A stretch of 64,000 nt of DNA from Brachycybe producta (Eukaryota; Arthropoda; Diplopoda; Playtdesmida; Andrognathidae): assembly GCA_036925085.1 (NCBI GenBank), contig JAUPFP010000002.1, positions 3,588,820 through 3,652,819 of the forward strand. Direction: 5' to 3'. This document shows, in pieces, positions 31,051-43,244 of this stretch. The notes under the pieces are model-generated. The model was not told the DNA's origin, did no database searches, and saw only the letters and a program-made list of their open reading frames with translations. Numbering within the stretch: position 1 is the first letter of the stretch; the number at the start of each line of letters is the position of its first letter. The position numbers and the translations under genes are program-made.

Positions 31051-31608
31051 CAGGGGCGTAGCTTGGAGGCTGCAGACCCTGCAACTGTGGGGAGGGGGTG
31101 CAGGAGTTTTTTTTAGCGCAATGTTTAGAGTATTAATTAGTAGGGCAACCAGGAAAAAAAGTTATTAGAAGACATTGTTAGATGCAGGTTTCACCTTTGA
31201 ATTCTAGCCTCTAACCAGGTTCTCTAACTGAAAAACGCAAAGCCAAAAAGCCTTGGTGTTTGACCCGTTTTTTCGAATTTAAAAAATTCTTGAATTCTTG
31301 TGCTTTTCCAAGCTTTTTGGGATTTCTGGGGCCATTTGAGCTCTCCTGAGGCATTCTTAGAGCTTTTAGAGCATTTAAATATTGTTTGACATTTGGCCGA
31401 TTTTTTGAAAAAAGCCAAAGACAATATACAGCCTTGGATTTTGGCCCATTTTTTCGAATTTTAAAAATTCTTGAATTCTTGTGCTTTTCCAAGCTTTTTG
31501 GGACTTCTGGTGCCAGTTGAGCTCTCCTGAGGCATTCTTAGAGCTTTTAGAGCATTTAAATATTTTTTGACATTTAGCCGTTTTTTTTTTAAACTTTTGA
31601 CGCCCCTG
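31051..31608. mobile_element. CAGGGGCG..CGCCCCTG inverted-end element with 181-bp tandem duplication
   Basis: CAGGGGCGTAGCTTGG at the left and GACGCCCCTG at the right are inverted ends typical of hAT-like MITEs, but the flanking 8 bp do not match, so the limits are uncertain. Inside, a 181-bp unit with GAATTCTTGTGCTTTTCC and GAGGCATTCTTAGAGC is repeated (TGAATTCTTG at 31291 and 31472). Confidence 0.6.
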
Positions 31609-32512
31609 TTTGTTGACAACCGTAGATTAACTTTCCCCCATTCTCATCGTTGTTGCGCCACTGGTTAATTGATGGTTTGCAGATCAATTTCTTACCAGTA
31701 TCAGCAATACCAATGGGGTGACATGTGGAACACTTGAGATAATGATTGTCTTATACTTAAACATATAAAACATGCAAATGCTGTTATATCTAATCTTCAT
31801 TGTAACATTTACTCTTAATTAAAAAAGTTATAAAATTAAATATTCAAGAAAATAAACATGGCAGTTATTAATAACCAAACTCTGAGTATAGACTTTTTTT
31901 TTTGGGACCCAACACATTTCAGATATAGTCATCTTTAAACTGGAGACATTTTCCTGCGTCACCGGTATAGTCCATTGTGTAAAGTTGTGTTAATACGGTA
32001 TATATGCATGCATGTATATCCTACATATTAAACTATAGAGTAAATGTGACAGAATAGAAGAAAGAGGAATTACTTCATTATATTATGGTAGGATGCACGT
32101 AGGATTAATAACGTGCTTCAAGTCCAAAGAAGTTTAATGAGCCATGGATATTGCATTTTCCGCTGCAAGTTCATCGCAGTGTGAAGTTAATATTTGTCCA
32201 ATTAATGCACATACAGAAACACACCACAGCAAGACACACACATAACATTGTAATAAGTGACATATAAAACAAAATTTATAAAAAGTAGAGAAATTCACAT
32301 AAAAGATAACACACACACACACAAGCCACACATTTACAGTATATATTATACAAGGTAATGGTTTCGGTTATGAACCGTTAGGAAAGTTAATAACTTTACA
32401 TAGAAATAGTACTTAATATTTAGAATTTGAAGAGATCAGATCAGATTTTTTCTAAAAAAAAAAACAGATTGTGTAATACACAGTACAAATAAAAATACTT
32501 TGATTTTTTTGT
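31609..32512. other. AT-rich DNA without a recognisable gene
   Basis: Short (CA)n stretches lie near 32310. No signature is found. Confidence 0.5.
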
Positions 32513-33334
32513 TTAAGAGGCTACACCACAAAATTACTTCGAAAAATCTCGACAAAGAGCGCTAGCATCGTTTTTCTATTGTACCCATAGACCCAATGTT
32601 AAAGAAATAAATGTTAATTTTAAAATACACAGTCAGTCGCGGCAATATGTTTATTTTTCATATTTAAAGTTCTCCAATTTTGATGGTTCAAAGTACAATG
32701 TGCACCTTAAATATATGCTGATCGAGTTACAGAATGACAAAAAAATTGATAAAGTGCGATTCTATTTTTTAAAAAAAATATTTCAAAAATCGCGAATTTC
32801 TAACTCTTGTGTTAAACTACATTGAGTACGCCCAAATAAGAAATAAAAACAGCCATTAATTAAAATGTTGGTAAAAATACGTAAAAATAATTTTAAAAAA
32901 CCGCAATTAAACCACAGTGAAGCCAACACATTGGCGCACGTGCTGATTTTTTTCTGCTTTTTTTAAGTTATTTTTACGTATTTTTTTTACCAACTTTTTT
33001 AATGGCTGTTTTTTTTTCTTTTCTTAAGAGTGGAGTTTAACATAAGAGTTAGAAATTCGCGATTTTGAAATATTTTTTTTAAAAAACAAAGCATACTTTC
33101 CAATTTTTCTGATGATCTATCACTAGATAAACATATATTTAAAGTGCACATTGAACTTTGAACCATCAAAATTGGACAACTTTAAATATGAAAAATAAAC
33201 ATATTGCCGCGACTGTTTTTTTTTAAATTAACATTTTTTCTTTAACATTGGGTCTATGGGCTCAACAGAAAAAACGATGCTAGTGCTCTTTGCAGATATT
33301 TTTCGAAGTATTTTTTGTGATGTTAGCCTCTTAA
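32513..33334. mobile_element. TTAA palindromic MITE, full copy
   Basis: TTAAGAGGCTACACCACAAA at the left and GATGTTAGCCTCTTAA at the right are inverted ends, and the interior continues as an imperfect palindrome. TTAA at both ends is the target-site pattern of piggyBac- and Kolobok-type elements. It is non-coding. Confidence 0.88.
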
Positions 33335-34066
33335 AGATAATTTCAGATAAATTAGAATAGAATCATTATACTTTATTCTAGAATTTTTTAATAAAAGCCT
33401 GGTTGAATCGGTTGATAACTTGTCAGCGTATAGCATATACCACGGACGCGCACTTGTCTCTACCTACCACCTCACTTTTGGTTGAAAAATGTCCCAAAAT
33501 GAACACACAATGCTAAGCTATACACCATCAGCAATCAATTAATCATTGATGCATCTCTCTCTCTCTCTCTCTCCTACTCTTTTGTCTACAAACAATTTAG
33601 GTGTTAATAGAAGAGTTTTTGAGTTTAGTCTATTGAACCATTTGAGAGGAAATATGGTCTAGTTAATCTTTTATGTGGGTTGTTTTTTTGGCCAGTAAAA
33701 ATGGCAACCATTTATAATAACACTATTAATAGATCTGTGGATTGTAAGAAAGGGAAATGGATTTTTATTAAGGCAAAAAAAAAAAAAAGAAGTCTACATT
33801 GCTTATATTGATTTGTGTTGGCCGCAAATATCCGGAATTAGTTAGCAATTGTCTGGAAATATATATATTTTTTTTTGTTATTGTTGGATAATCTTAAGTC
33901 TTTCATGACTGAAAGTGGAGAAATTATTTAGCAAATTGTAGCAAAACATTAGATAAAGTTCTTCTTGTAATGTTACTCTATTCATTGATCTTCCTTCCTT
34001 TTTGCTATTTTTCTTTCTTTCTTTTTTTTTTTCGTGCTTTATGGAAATTATTCCGACCAAAATTTG
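33335..34066. other. AT-rich DNA; (CT)n run
   Basis: A CT microsatellite lies at about 33552-33572. No gene signature is seen. Confidence 0.55.
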
Positions 34067-34785
34067 TTAAGAGCCTAGATAGTTTAATTCAAAATTTCTC
34101 CGAATGTAGACGCTGCGATCGTTTTTTATTTAAAAATGTTTTTTTTTAAAGTTTTTTTTTTCTCCAGGTTTGAAGTCACATAATAATTAAGAGAAATAAT
34201 TGCACGTGCTAACTAATAAAAAGGAAAACATCGTGAAGTTAATAGATTAATGCACGTGCTAATTCCTTTTGTTAGTGTTCTAAGTCGTTTTTAACGAGAG
34301 TTCTTCAAATGTTTGTGGGACGGTTTTTTGGTCCAATGGGATTTAACATGGAGTTAAAAAACGTACGTTTTTAAACGTTATTTAAAAATAGAAGAACCTT
34401 TTCAAAATTTAAAAAAGGAAACATCGTGAAGCCAATACATGAAAGCACATGCTCACTTTTTTGTTATTGTTCTAAATTGTTTTTAATGAGAGTTCTTCAA
34501 ATGTTTGTGGTACAGTTTTTTGGTCCTATGGGATTTAACATGGAGTTAATAAAAAACGAAAGATTTTGAACCTTGTTTAAAAATAGAAGGACCTTTTCAT
34601 AATTTATATAAATCGAGCACGTAAAGAACAATACTTTTTATTGCGTTTTGCGCTTTACTGTAATTTCATTGAGCGATTGTGAGGCGATTTCTTGTAGTTT
34701 TAGTAACACCATATAATAACACTCATTTGTCTCGTTGTTGTCTGCTCAAAACAACAAGATGGAGGACGTGTATCTAGGCTCTTAA
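34067..34785. mobile_element. TTAAGAGCCTAGATAC MITE, full copy
   Basis: TTAAGAGCCTAGATAG at the left mirrors TATCTAGGCTCTTAA at the right. Two imperfect inner repeats (around 34200-34390 and 34420-34600) both contain GAGAGTTCTTCAAATGTTTG. Other copies lie at 45552-46478 and 55935-56350. Confidence 0.85.
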
Positions 34786-35137
34786 CTGTTTTTCATTCTG
34801 CAAATACTTTTATTACTTTTATGGCTTCTGTTTAGGTCTTGTTTTGGTTCATGAAGAAATGCAGTGCAGGGGCTTCATTACAGAGACAAGTAATAAATTT
34901 GTGATAATCACACCTTATGATATGTTACTGCTTATTATTTATTATTTTCTTCACTATTATACAGTATTATCCTGAGGGGTTCCTTAAATAAAAGGAGAAA
35001 AAAAAAGGTTTGAAAAATTGCAATAAATTGTCATATCTAGTTCTTTTGACCTTGTAACAGTCACTAAAGCAAATTACATAACAATCTTATATGATAAATT
35101 TTGTCATATTTTTATCATATGCTTATAAAAAAGTACC

Positions 35138-35890
35138 TTAAGAGGCTACATCACAGAATTACTTCGAAAAATGTCCGTAAAGAGCGCTAGCATCGTTTTT
35201 TTTTGTTGAGCCCATAGACCCAATGTTATAAAATACACAGTGTATGTTTATTTTTCATATTTAAAGTTGTCCAATATTAAGTTTTCAAAGTGCAATGTGC
35301 ACCTTAAATATATGCTGATCGAGTGATAGAATGACAAAAAATTGGGTAAGTGTGGTTATATTTTTAAAAATTATTTAAAAATCGCGAATTTTTAACTTAC
35401 GTTACATGCTCTAAGCAAAAAATCCATTAAAATACTAGTAAAAATACCTAAAATAATTTAAAAAAACCACAATTAAACCACGGTGAAGCAACACATTGGC
35501 GCATGTGGTGGTTTTTTCTGGTTTTTTAAAATTATTTTTACGAGCATTTTAATGGATGTTTTTTTTGCTTACGAGCGCGTACTCAATGGAGTTTAACATA
35601 AGAGTTAGAAATTCGCGATTTTGAAATATTTTTTTTAAAAATAGAACCGCACTTAACAATTTTTTGCCATTCTATCACTCGATCAACATATATTTAAGGT
35701 GCACATTGCACTTTGAAAACTTTATATTGGACAACTTTAAATATGAAAAATAAACATTGCCGCGACTACTGGGTATTTTAAAAATGAACATTTTTTTTCT
35801 TTAACATCGGATCTATGGGCTCAATATAAACACGATGCTAGCGCTCTTTGCGGAAATTTTTCGAAATAATTTTGCAATGTAGCCTCTTAA
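35138..35890. mobile_element. TTAA palindromic MITE, full copy
   Basis: TTAAGAGGCTACATCACAGA mirrors TTTGCAATGTAGCCTCTTAA, with an imperfect palindrome throughout and TTAA on both ends. Confidence 0.88.
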
Positions 35891-36795
35891 AAGAAAAGTT
35901 AAATATTGGGTCATTTTCAAAGAGACAGTATAAAGTTTATTTAAAAAAAATAAACATGAAAAATCCTTTATTTATTTAACACTTCTACTTTCTAGTACAC
36001 TTTTCAATTTTTTTTAAAAAAAACACAGTACAGAAAAAGAATCTTGTGGTAGGAAGCTCCTATACACTTCCTCCTAGAGACACTTCCACTGTTTATAAAT
36101 GTTTGGTTGTATAGTCAGTTAGTTATATGGGCATGGATGACAAATGTGGCGACAGTGTGACACCATAGATGGCTGAAGATCACTAGATTGGAACCACAAG
36201 TTCACCAAACCGTGAAATAGATCTTCCATAACCGAAAAACTTAAAAGTCTAGCATCATTTCTGAATTTACCATTGTCATTGAAATTGAATGGTGATGATG
36301 ATGATGCCCTATATAGGTAGAGTCAAGAGGTAAAGAGGGGAGAAAGGAATAGCTGGTGGAAGAGGCTGGAGACTTTTATTCCATTAAATTTCATATAATT
36401 AATATAGGTCTTCTGTCTTAAATTGTTTGACTGACAAAAAATATAAACCCTATTATAGAAATAATAAAAAATATGTAGACATAGAACTTTTCTTCTTCTT
36501 TTTGTTGAAAATAGCCCCAACACATTTGAACCATAGAATTAGTTTGAAGGTTTTTTTTATCAACATTCATCATATATTATGATGGAGAGAGAGAGAAAAA
36601 AAAAAGATGAAATTTTTCAAATCTCTAAGAATATTGGTTTGACAACATTTTTGGGTTCATTGCATAAACACCTTTTTTTTCTTCAACAATATTCCATTTT
36701 CAAAATTGAAACGTTGGTTTCTTGAGGGGGTCCAACTATACTATAAAAAAATATTGGTCATGAAATTTATTGCTGAGGCACTTTGCAAGGGTGTA
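35891..36795. other. AT-rich DNA without a recognisable gene
   Basis: It holds small simple repeats (GATGAT near 36292, GAGAGA near 36585) and poly-A/T runs only. Confidence 0.5.
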
Positions 36796-37411
36796 AGCCA
36801 CTATTACACTAGCAACTTTTAATGCAATAAAATATGCAATGTGACATGCAACTTCCATGTTTATAATATGATGATATGACATGCAACTTGATAAAACTTT
36901 CCTTTTCACTAGAGTCAAACTCTAGTCTCATTGAGTTGCACATGTTCAACTTTGAGTGACTTTTCAAGTAAACTTTCTGACAAACAACCAATCAGGCCAT
37001 TTGCCAGAAATGACATATGTAACATTGAACGAATTCCCGGTTTCATGACTTCCGGTTTATTAACTTCCTGTTAGTTGATCACAATATGGACACAAACGAA
37101 GAGGGCAGATATTGAAAAAAATCATGTACGATTTTTCACTAAGATTCACAGCAGATCGTGTGGATGGAAAGACATTTTACTTTTTAGCTGCATTGTTTAC
37201 TGGACATCCAGAATAGAGTTGAAATTTTAAAATTTATTAAAAAGCGGATTCACTGGCCCCTTGACATAAACGAAGTTTTGAAAACTTGATTGGGAACTAG
37301 GTTCCATATTGTGATATAGAAGTTTATTACAAAGTTCTAGTTGCAAGTCACATATCACAGGTTGCATTGCAAGTTGAATTGCATTGGAGGTTGCTAGTGT
37401 AATAGTGGCTT
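36796..37411. mobile_element. MITE with AGCCACTATTACACTAGCAAC ends
   Basis: GCCACTATTACACTAGCAAC near 36798 is perfectly mirrored by GTTGCTAGTGTAATAGTGGC near 37390-37409. The left flank is TA and the right flank TTTA, which suits a TA target. It is non-coding and about 615 bp. Confidence 0.8.
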
Positions 37412-37587
37412 TAAACTAAAATAAAAAATCCTAATTTTTCTATAATAAAGTGTTAAATATGTCCGTAACATGTAAAATTCCCAAAATATGCATGCAAAAT
37501 ACAAATACCCTTAAATATGCAATTATATGCAAAATAAAACTAGTGTTATTCGACTTTATATCACATGAATCGTGCTTAAATCTGACA

Positions 37588-40148
37588 CAGTAGTCCAGTC
37601 AATAATGCTCAAAAAGGGGGTGTAGAGGACATGGTCAGAAACAGAATTTTGACTTCAGGGCTTTGTTTCGAGTAGTTATTAGGTAAACATACTAAACGTC
37701 CCCAGACCTATGAGGTGAGCGGGGTGCAGAGGGGCACATAGAAGGTAACTTTTTTGGTTTTTTGCTTATATCTCGAAAATGGTGCATAATAGCAAAAACC
37801 TTATTCTATTCAAAATGAAAGCTGACAAAATTTCCTACAAGCATTCGAGATATCCGCTAGCGAAAATAGCAAATTTTCGAAAAACGCTTTTTTGCCTGTG
37901 CTTTTCGACAAACGTTGCTTATTAGCGCCTCAGCCCTTAGTTTTACATCAATCTCCTTATAGTAGAAGTTGTAGAGCATTAAATTTCCTTTAAAATGAGT
38001 TATTCTTTGTTATTTTATCTTCAAATAATCAAAAGTTATAGCAGTTTAAAATTTTTGGGAAATTTCGAGATTCCGAAACTTTCTCGTTATTTAAGGGTTA
38101 GATCTTTGTATATAAGCTGTATATTATGTATTTACACTGTGAAACCTGTGGAGAAGGTAATTGTATAATAAACAACCATTATTAAAATTGCATTTATTAA
38201 AAATCTAATCACATAAAGGCAAGCATTGTACATGTAATGGCAAAGACATTACTCGACTACACTACTGTTAATTTTAAGTATCGTAATCAAAATGTGAAAA
38301 AATGACAAACAAAAAGGTTTTTCAGCATAATTGTTGGTTTTGCAAAAACTATTCATACGGAAATGTTGTTGTATTGGCTCTCTTGGGGTGGAAGGGTCCG
38401 GCAATTGGCTCAGAAGGTGGCTCATATTCCTGATCTTCATCTATATTTTATGCCACCTCTGTTTCCATATCTTCAAAGGATGTGGGTAGGGGCTCTATCT
38501 TTTCAGCGTCATCATCCTCATTGAGACAATTCGCATGGCAGCTTTGGCATAGAGGGAAACAGTTTATTGAGGCTTTCCTGCATCCATATTCTTTGGTGCA
38601 CCAGCGGAAAATTATTTTCAAACTTTCTTCTAGTGCTGTGAGGTCTTTAGTCTGCACAGGAGAGAGATGGTTGTCTGCATTGCACTCTCATCTCCACAAT
38701 TTAGCGTGTAGCTCATTCACTAACCAGAGCTAGACCTGGTGATACGTTCTGAAAGAATGCTCTTTCGCTGCCCCCTCAGTTTGTGGGAGAAAAGAGGTGT
38801 CAGGTTTGATGTTTGCTATGGACTTGACAAACAACTGGTAGTGGTAGAGGTTGAGGGATCACTCCTTTGCTGGGGTGCCATGCCATCTCAAGATACATTT
38901 GTGTCCAGCTTCCCCAACCTCAGCTTGTGATGAGGAGGGGCTGGAGAAGACTTCAGCTGCTTTGCAAATGTCTGGATGTTTCTGGTAAAGTTTGATAAAA
39001 CCAACTTTACTTTTTCAAAATGCTGCAGAGATTGTGTCGCAGCCTGTGAAGGTATGTAGGAACAGAATGTCTTTCAATCCTAGCTGCTGCATCTGTTGAG
39101 TATACATTGGTCTTCACTTTTCCCCAGCCAGGTTTCACAAGTAAAATGTCTCGGTCAGCTGGAGTTTTTGCCATTAGGAGAACTGCCAGGTCAACGTCTT
39201 CACCAATGACAGTGACCGTGGTTGTTTTTGATATTTCTATGGCGGTTGGAACAAACAACACATCAGCTTTGTCTGATGCTTGAAGAGTCTCAGTCCCATT
39301 GTTATGGAGTTTTGACTTTAGCAGGTCAATCAGTCTACTTTTGTTGTGCTCATTAGAGTGCAATTGGTCTTGCTTCACTGTCCCTGTTCAGCTACCTTTG
39401 TGCTGTTCACTGAGTTGGCATACCCATTAAAAACTACAGTGCAGCTCCTCCCAGGGTAGTAGCTCTTGACAAATTTCACATATCCATCATAAATGGTGGA
39501 AACTGAGGATCCTCTTTGTCGTTACATGTACTGTACTTCCCTTTATGATTGGATTTTTAATAAATGCAATTTTAATAATGGTTGTTTATTATACAACTAC
39601 CTTCTCCCCAGGTTTCACAGTGTAAATACACAATATACAGCTTATATACAAAGATGTAACCCTTAAATAAAGAGAAAGTTTCGGAATCTCGAAATTTGCC
39701 CGAAAATTTCAAATTGCTATAACTTTCGATCATCTGAAGATAAAATAACAAGTTATAACTCATTTTAAAGGAAATTTAATGCTCTACAACTTCTACTATG
39801 AGGACAATGCTGTAAAACTACGGGCTGAGGTGCTAGAAGGCAAAGTTTAGATAGCAGGTATCTCGAATGCTATTGGGAATAAAAAAAATCAATACTAACA
39901 ATCTTGTAGCAAATTTTGTTAGCTTTCATTTTGAATAGAGCAACTCTTTTGCTATGATGCACCATTTTCGAGATATATGCGAAAACCCAAAAAAGTGACC
40001 TTCTACGTGCCCTCCTGTACTCTGCTCACCTCGTAGGTCCGGGGACTTTTAGTACGTTTACCTCCTAACTACTCCAAACACAGCCCTGAAGTCAAATATT
40101 CTGTTCCCGACCATGTCCTCTACAACCTCTTCGTTGACTGGACTACAG
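37588..40148. mobile_element. DNA transposon with terminal inverted repeats of about 0.6 kb
   Basis: The left arm (about 37588-38222) and right arm (about 39537-40148) are inverted copies along their whole length. Examples are TAGTCCAGTCA..TGTAGAGGACATGGTC at the left, mirrored by GACCATGTCCTCTACA..TGACTGGACTA at the right, and TGCATTTATTAAAAATC at the inner edges. Between them lies a decayed minus-strand gene. I could not find a clear target duplication, so the superfamily is unassigned. Confidence 0.82.
38448..39530 (-). pseudogene. Decayed gene of the long-TIR transposon: PIN-like domain plus Cys-rich tail
   Basis: Read on the minus strand, recognisable pieces follow one another: YDGYVKFVKSYYPGRSC near 39500; SRLIDLLKSKL, then ASDKADVLFVPTAIE and VIGEDVDLAVLL (39340-39160), a PIN-like pattern with spaced acidic residues; ACDTISAAF near 39030; GFIKLYQKHPDICKAAEVF (about 38997-38940); SFLPQTEGAAKEHSFRTYHQV (about 38790-38730); and a Cys-rich end WCTKEYGCRK..CFPLCQSC. 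This order is that of a large multi-copy, transposon-associated animal protein family whose function I do not know. At least one frameshift and about four in-frame stops break it, so this copy is dead. Confidence 0.72.
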
Positions 40149-40375
40149 CATGAAATATAAGACAGTGAAAAGAATATGCATTTTCATAAAACCGTTGTTC
40201 GTAGAACTCTTGCAGAGTATTTTATGTATATATACTGCAATTGGAATTATGTACCTCGAACATAGGCCTTTTTGGCTTGTTTGCAGAGCAGTTATTCAAA
40301 TTCAAATTCAGAAAGGTGTGTTTTTCTAGTGAATTTTTCATAAGAATTTCTTTTCTCATTTATTTTTATATATAT

Positions 40376-41057
40376 TGTAACACCCGGCAACCCCTGCTCC
40401 CGCCAAAACTACAGCCTGGGGGTAACAACTCCTGTTTGTCCTTCCCTCCTTTCCCAATTAATATTCTGGTGGTGGAATGATACACTTAGGACCATGGTCA
40501 CTTGGACCTGGTTACACCACGTAGGTGTACACAGGTCCAAGGTATAAAAGGACCGTGTTCCTCGTCCTTGTCTTTGCTCTAACTTGTTGTATTACGTTGA
40601 TTATTCCATACCACATCATGGGCATGAGGACGCACCTTTGATAAACAGTATTCGTCTTTGTAATCTTTATGTTTCTTTACAAAGATGAATAAAAGTGTTA
40701 CAATAAGAAACTGCGTTGTCTCTATGTTCCGAAACTAATAACTTCTCTACAGAGGCCGGAGACACCATAAGACAGGAGACATACGATCCTGGAAGCAGCT
40801 ACAACATCTTCAAGAATGGTAATCACCAAGATGGAAGATGTATATCAGCATCGACTACAGAAAGAAGGATGGCCACCATCCTGCTGCATTGATTTCACCC
40901 CCATGCAGGAGGCTGATTGTAATCCAACTCTATATATATAACTCCTATAGCTTGAAGCTTCTCCGTGCGGGCACCGCGCGATGCAGAGAAGTGACGGGCT
41001 ATAGAAATCATCATCTACAAGTTGGTCAGAAAATAAAGTCGGTGTCAAAAGTTCACA
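40376..41057 (+). mobile_element. Solo LTR (plus strand), 682 bp, with 4-bp duplication ATAT
   Basis: It starts TGTAACACCCGGCAAC and ends AAAAGTTCACA (TG..CA). ATAT lies on both sides, but in TA-rich DNA, so that alone is weak. TATAAAAG (40543-40550) and AATAAA (40688-40693) lie in LTR order. A 39-bp inverted repeat (TTGGACCTG..CAGGTCCAA, 40502-40540) sits just before the TATA box. It is the same family as 21258-21955. Confidence 0.75.
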
Positions 41058-41265
41058 ATATATATGCATTTAAACATGGCAACAAAGGATTTTTTTGTCA
41101 TTTTTTAGATTTTCATTTTATTTCAAAAATTGAACTTGTATGAAATCAATGCATTGAATTGCCTCCATTATTAGAAAACAGTCAATATCGCATGACATAT
41201 ATTAGCAGTTTGTAATTTTTTTATTTAAAATTCACTCATTTGAATATCATTACAATTATAGGCGT

Positions 41266-41405
41266 ATACCTTGTACACACATGAGTTAAATGAGTTCAAA
41301 TTAAATGTGTTTAGGTGAATTATACGGAATCCAGTTAAAGACATGAACCAAATAAAAATTAACTTCATTATTAATATTTTAAATTGAAAATACTAAATCA
41401 ATACA
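41266..41405 (+). mobile_element. Truncated ATACCTTGTACACAC MITE
   Basis: The left 140 bp of the family are present, ending abruptly after ACTAAATCAATAC. Confidence 0.75.
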
Positions 41406-42234
41406 ATTCAAAAGCTGACAACTAGATAAAAATAAATGTATTTTGAAACGATTTTTATGTCCTAAAATTCATGATTCCCGAAAGTCCCGGAATTGTCAAT
41501 TTTTATGTCCCGAAAAAAGTCCCGAAATTTAGATTTTAAAATCCAGAAAAGTTGCAGCTCTATAACCATAATGTAGTTAAATGACAGGTGAAATTGATTT
41601 CCAAGAAATCAAATATCAATCAATCATCTCTTTTTTTTTTCTCTCTCTCTCTCTTTATTGTCTCGAAAGTCGACACGTTATTTTGTTTTTGTTTTTTCAA
41701 CCAGTTTTAAGTGTGTTTGTGTTTGAAAAACATAGACCAATTAAATAATAATTAGTTTGAAACTTTAAATGAAAAATAATATTGTTGTTTTGTTTTTTGG
41801 AGGATGTAGACCAGTCGCCTTATGTCTAAAATGATTGTCTAGAATGATTCTAATTTAAAATATGTTCTCAATTTGTAATTGTAATTGATATGAAAAAAGT
41901 TGACGTTATAATAGACGTGTAGAAAAGTACGACATGCATTTTTTTTAAAAAATGTTATTAAATTGTTATTTATTGTATGTTCGGTAGTTGAATAGATAAC
42001 GAGTTTTAAATTAAAAGGGATTGTTATAATCTCTGTACAAGCTCCAAATTGAACCAAAAATTAAATTAAACAAGATTTTTAATCATGCGTGTGACGGCCG
42101 ACAACTGTAGTAAAGAAAAATGTAATTGAAATTCGATATATTTTATTTATATCAGTTTTTTTTTCAATTAAATCACTAAATTGTACAATATATAAGCGAT
42201 TCAATCGAAAGTACATTCATTCAAACAACGACTT
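41406..42234. other. AT-rich DNA; (TC)n run
   Basis: A (TC)n run lies at about 41637-41655. No gene signature is seen. Confidence 0.5.
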
Positions 42235-42780
42235 ATACCTTGTACACACATGAGTTAAACGAATTCAAATTAAATGTGTTTAGGTGAAGTATACGGAATA
42301 TTTTAAATAGAAATACTAAATCAATATTTTGTCAATGACTTTTATATCTTATATTCAGGGCCGTCTTAGGGCATGTCGGGGCCCTTGGGCACACAAGAAT
42401 TGGGGGCCCCGTTGGATAGTAAAATTTAGAAAAAATTTAAAAATCTGATCTGGTGTCCTATTAACATTTCAATTTAGAAATGTTGACGGTAATTCTTAGT
42501 AGGTATCTACCTAAAAATAGAAAAACATTTGAGCTCCTTTTTTTCGTGTAAGCGAATATATCGGCCTTTCGGGGCCCCCGTGAGGTCGGGGGCCATGGGC
42601 ACGGGCCCCGTGTGCCCTTATAGTAAAGACGGTACTGCTTATATTTAAGTATTAACTCAATATTTTCAGATTATTAACTGAATAAATTGAATTCGACATA
42701 TTGTTTGTTTGTCCTTCACAGGGCTCTGTAGAACACGTTTATTATTTAAATGCATTTAACTTTTAAGTGTGCATTAAGTA
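42235..42780 (+). mobile_element. ATACCTTGTACACAC MITE interrupted by an hAT-like MITE
   Basis: The family sequence runs to 42355 and resumes at 42646 after the insert at 42356-42637. A deletion near 42298 removed part of the left half. Confidence 0.8.
42356..42637. mobile_element. hAT-like MITE with perfect 8-bp duplication CTTATATT
   Basis: CAGGGCCGTCTTAGGGC at the left and AAGACGGTACTG at the right are imperfect inverted ends. CTTATATT occurs at 42348-42355 and 42638-42645. The interior has mirrored GGGGCCC blocks. Confidence 0.87.
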
Positions 42781-42782
42781 TT

Positions 42783-43089
42783 ATACCTTGTACTCACATG
42801 AGTTAAATGAATTCAAATTAAATGTGTTTATTTGAATTATACGCAGAAACCAGTTTGGGACATGAACCAAATAAAAATTGACTTTAATTATTAATATTTT
42901 CAGTTGAAATACTAAATCAATATTTTGTTAATAGTTTATATAATTATATTTAAGTATTAACTAAATATTTTCAGATTATTAACTGAATAAATTGAATTCG
43001 ATATATTGTTTGTTAGCCCTTCACAGAGGGCTCTGTAGAACACGTTGATTATTTAAATGCATTTAAATTATCAGGTGTGTAATAGGTAT
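42783..43089 (+). mobile_element. ATACCTTGTACACAC MITE, full copy
   Basis: It runs from ATACCTTGTACTCACATGAG to GTGTGTAATAGGTAT, directly after the copy at 42235. Confidence 0.82.
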
Positions 43090-43244
43090 TAGCACCTTGG
43101 GCACGCAGGCGACTTTTGATAGCCTTTTTGACGACAAAAAGAAGTCGAAGGTCACGGGGTTGTCGTCGCAATGTAATATTCTACAGAAAGACACAGGCGA
43201 CTTTTTACTTTCTGCCGGGGTTGGCATTTTTCCATATAAAAATA

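Noticed and set aside
31051..31608. Certain hAT insertion
   Set aside because: The CAGGGGCG..CGCCCCTG ends look right, but the flanking octamers do not match, so I kept the class tentative.
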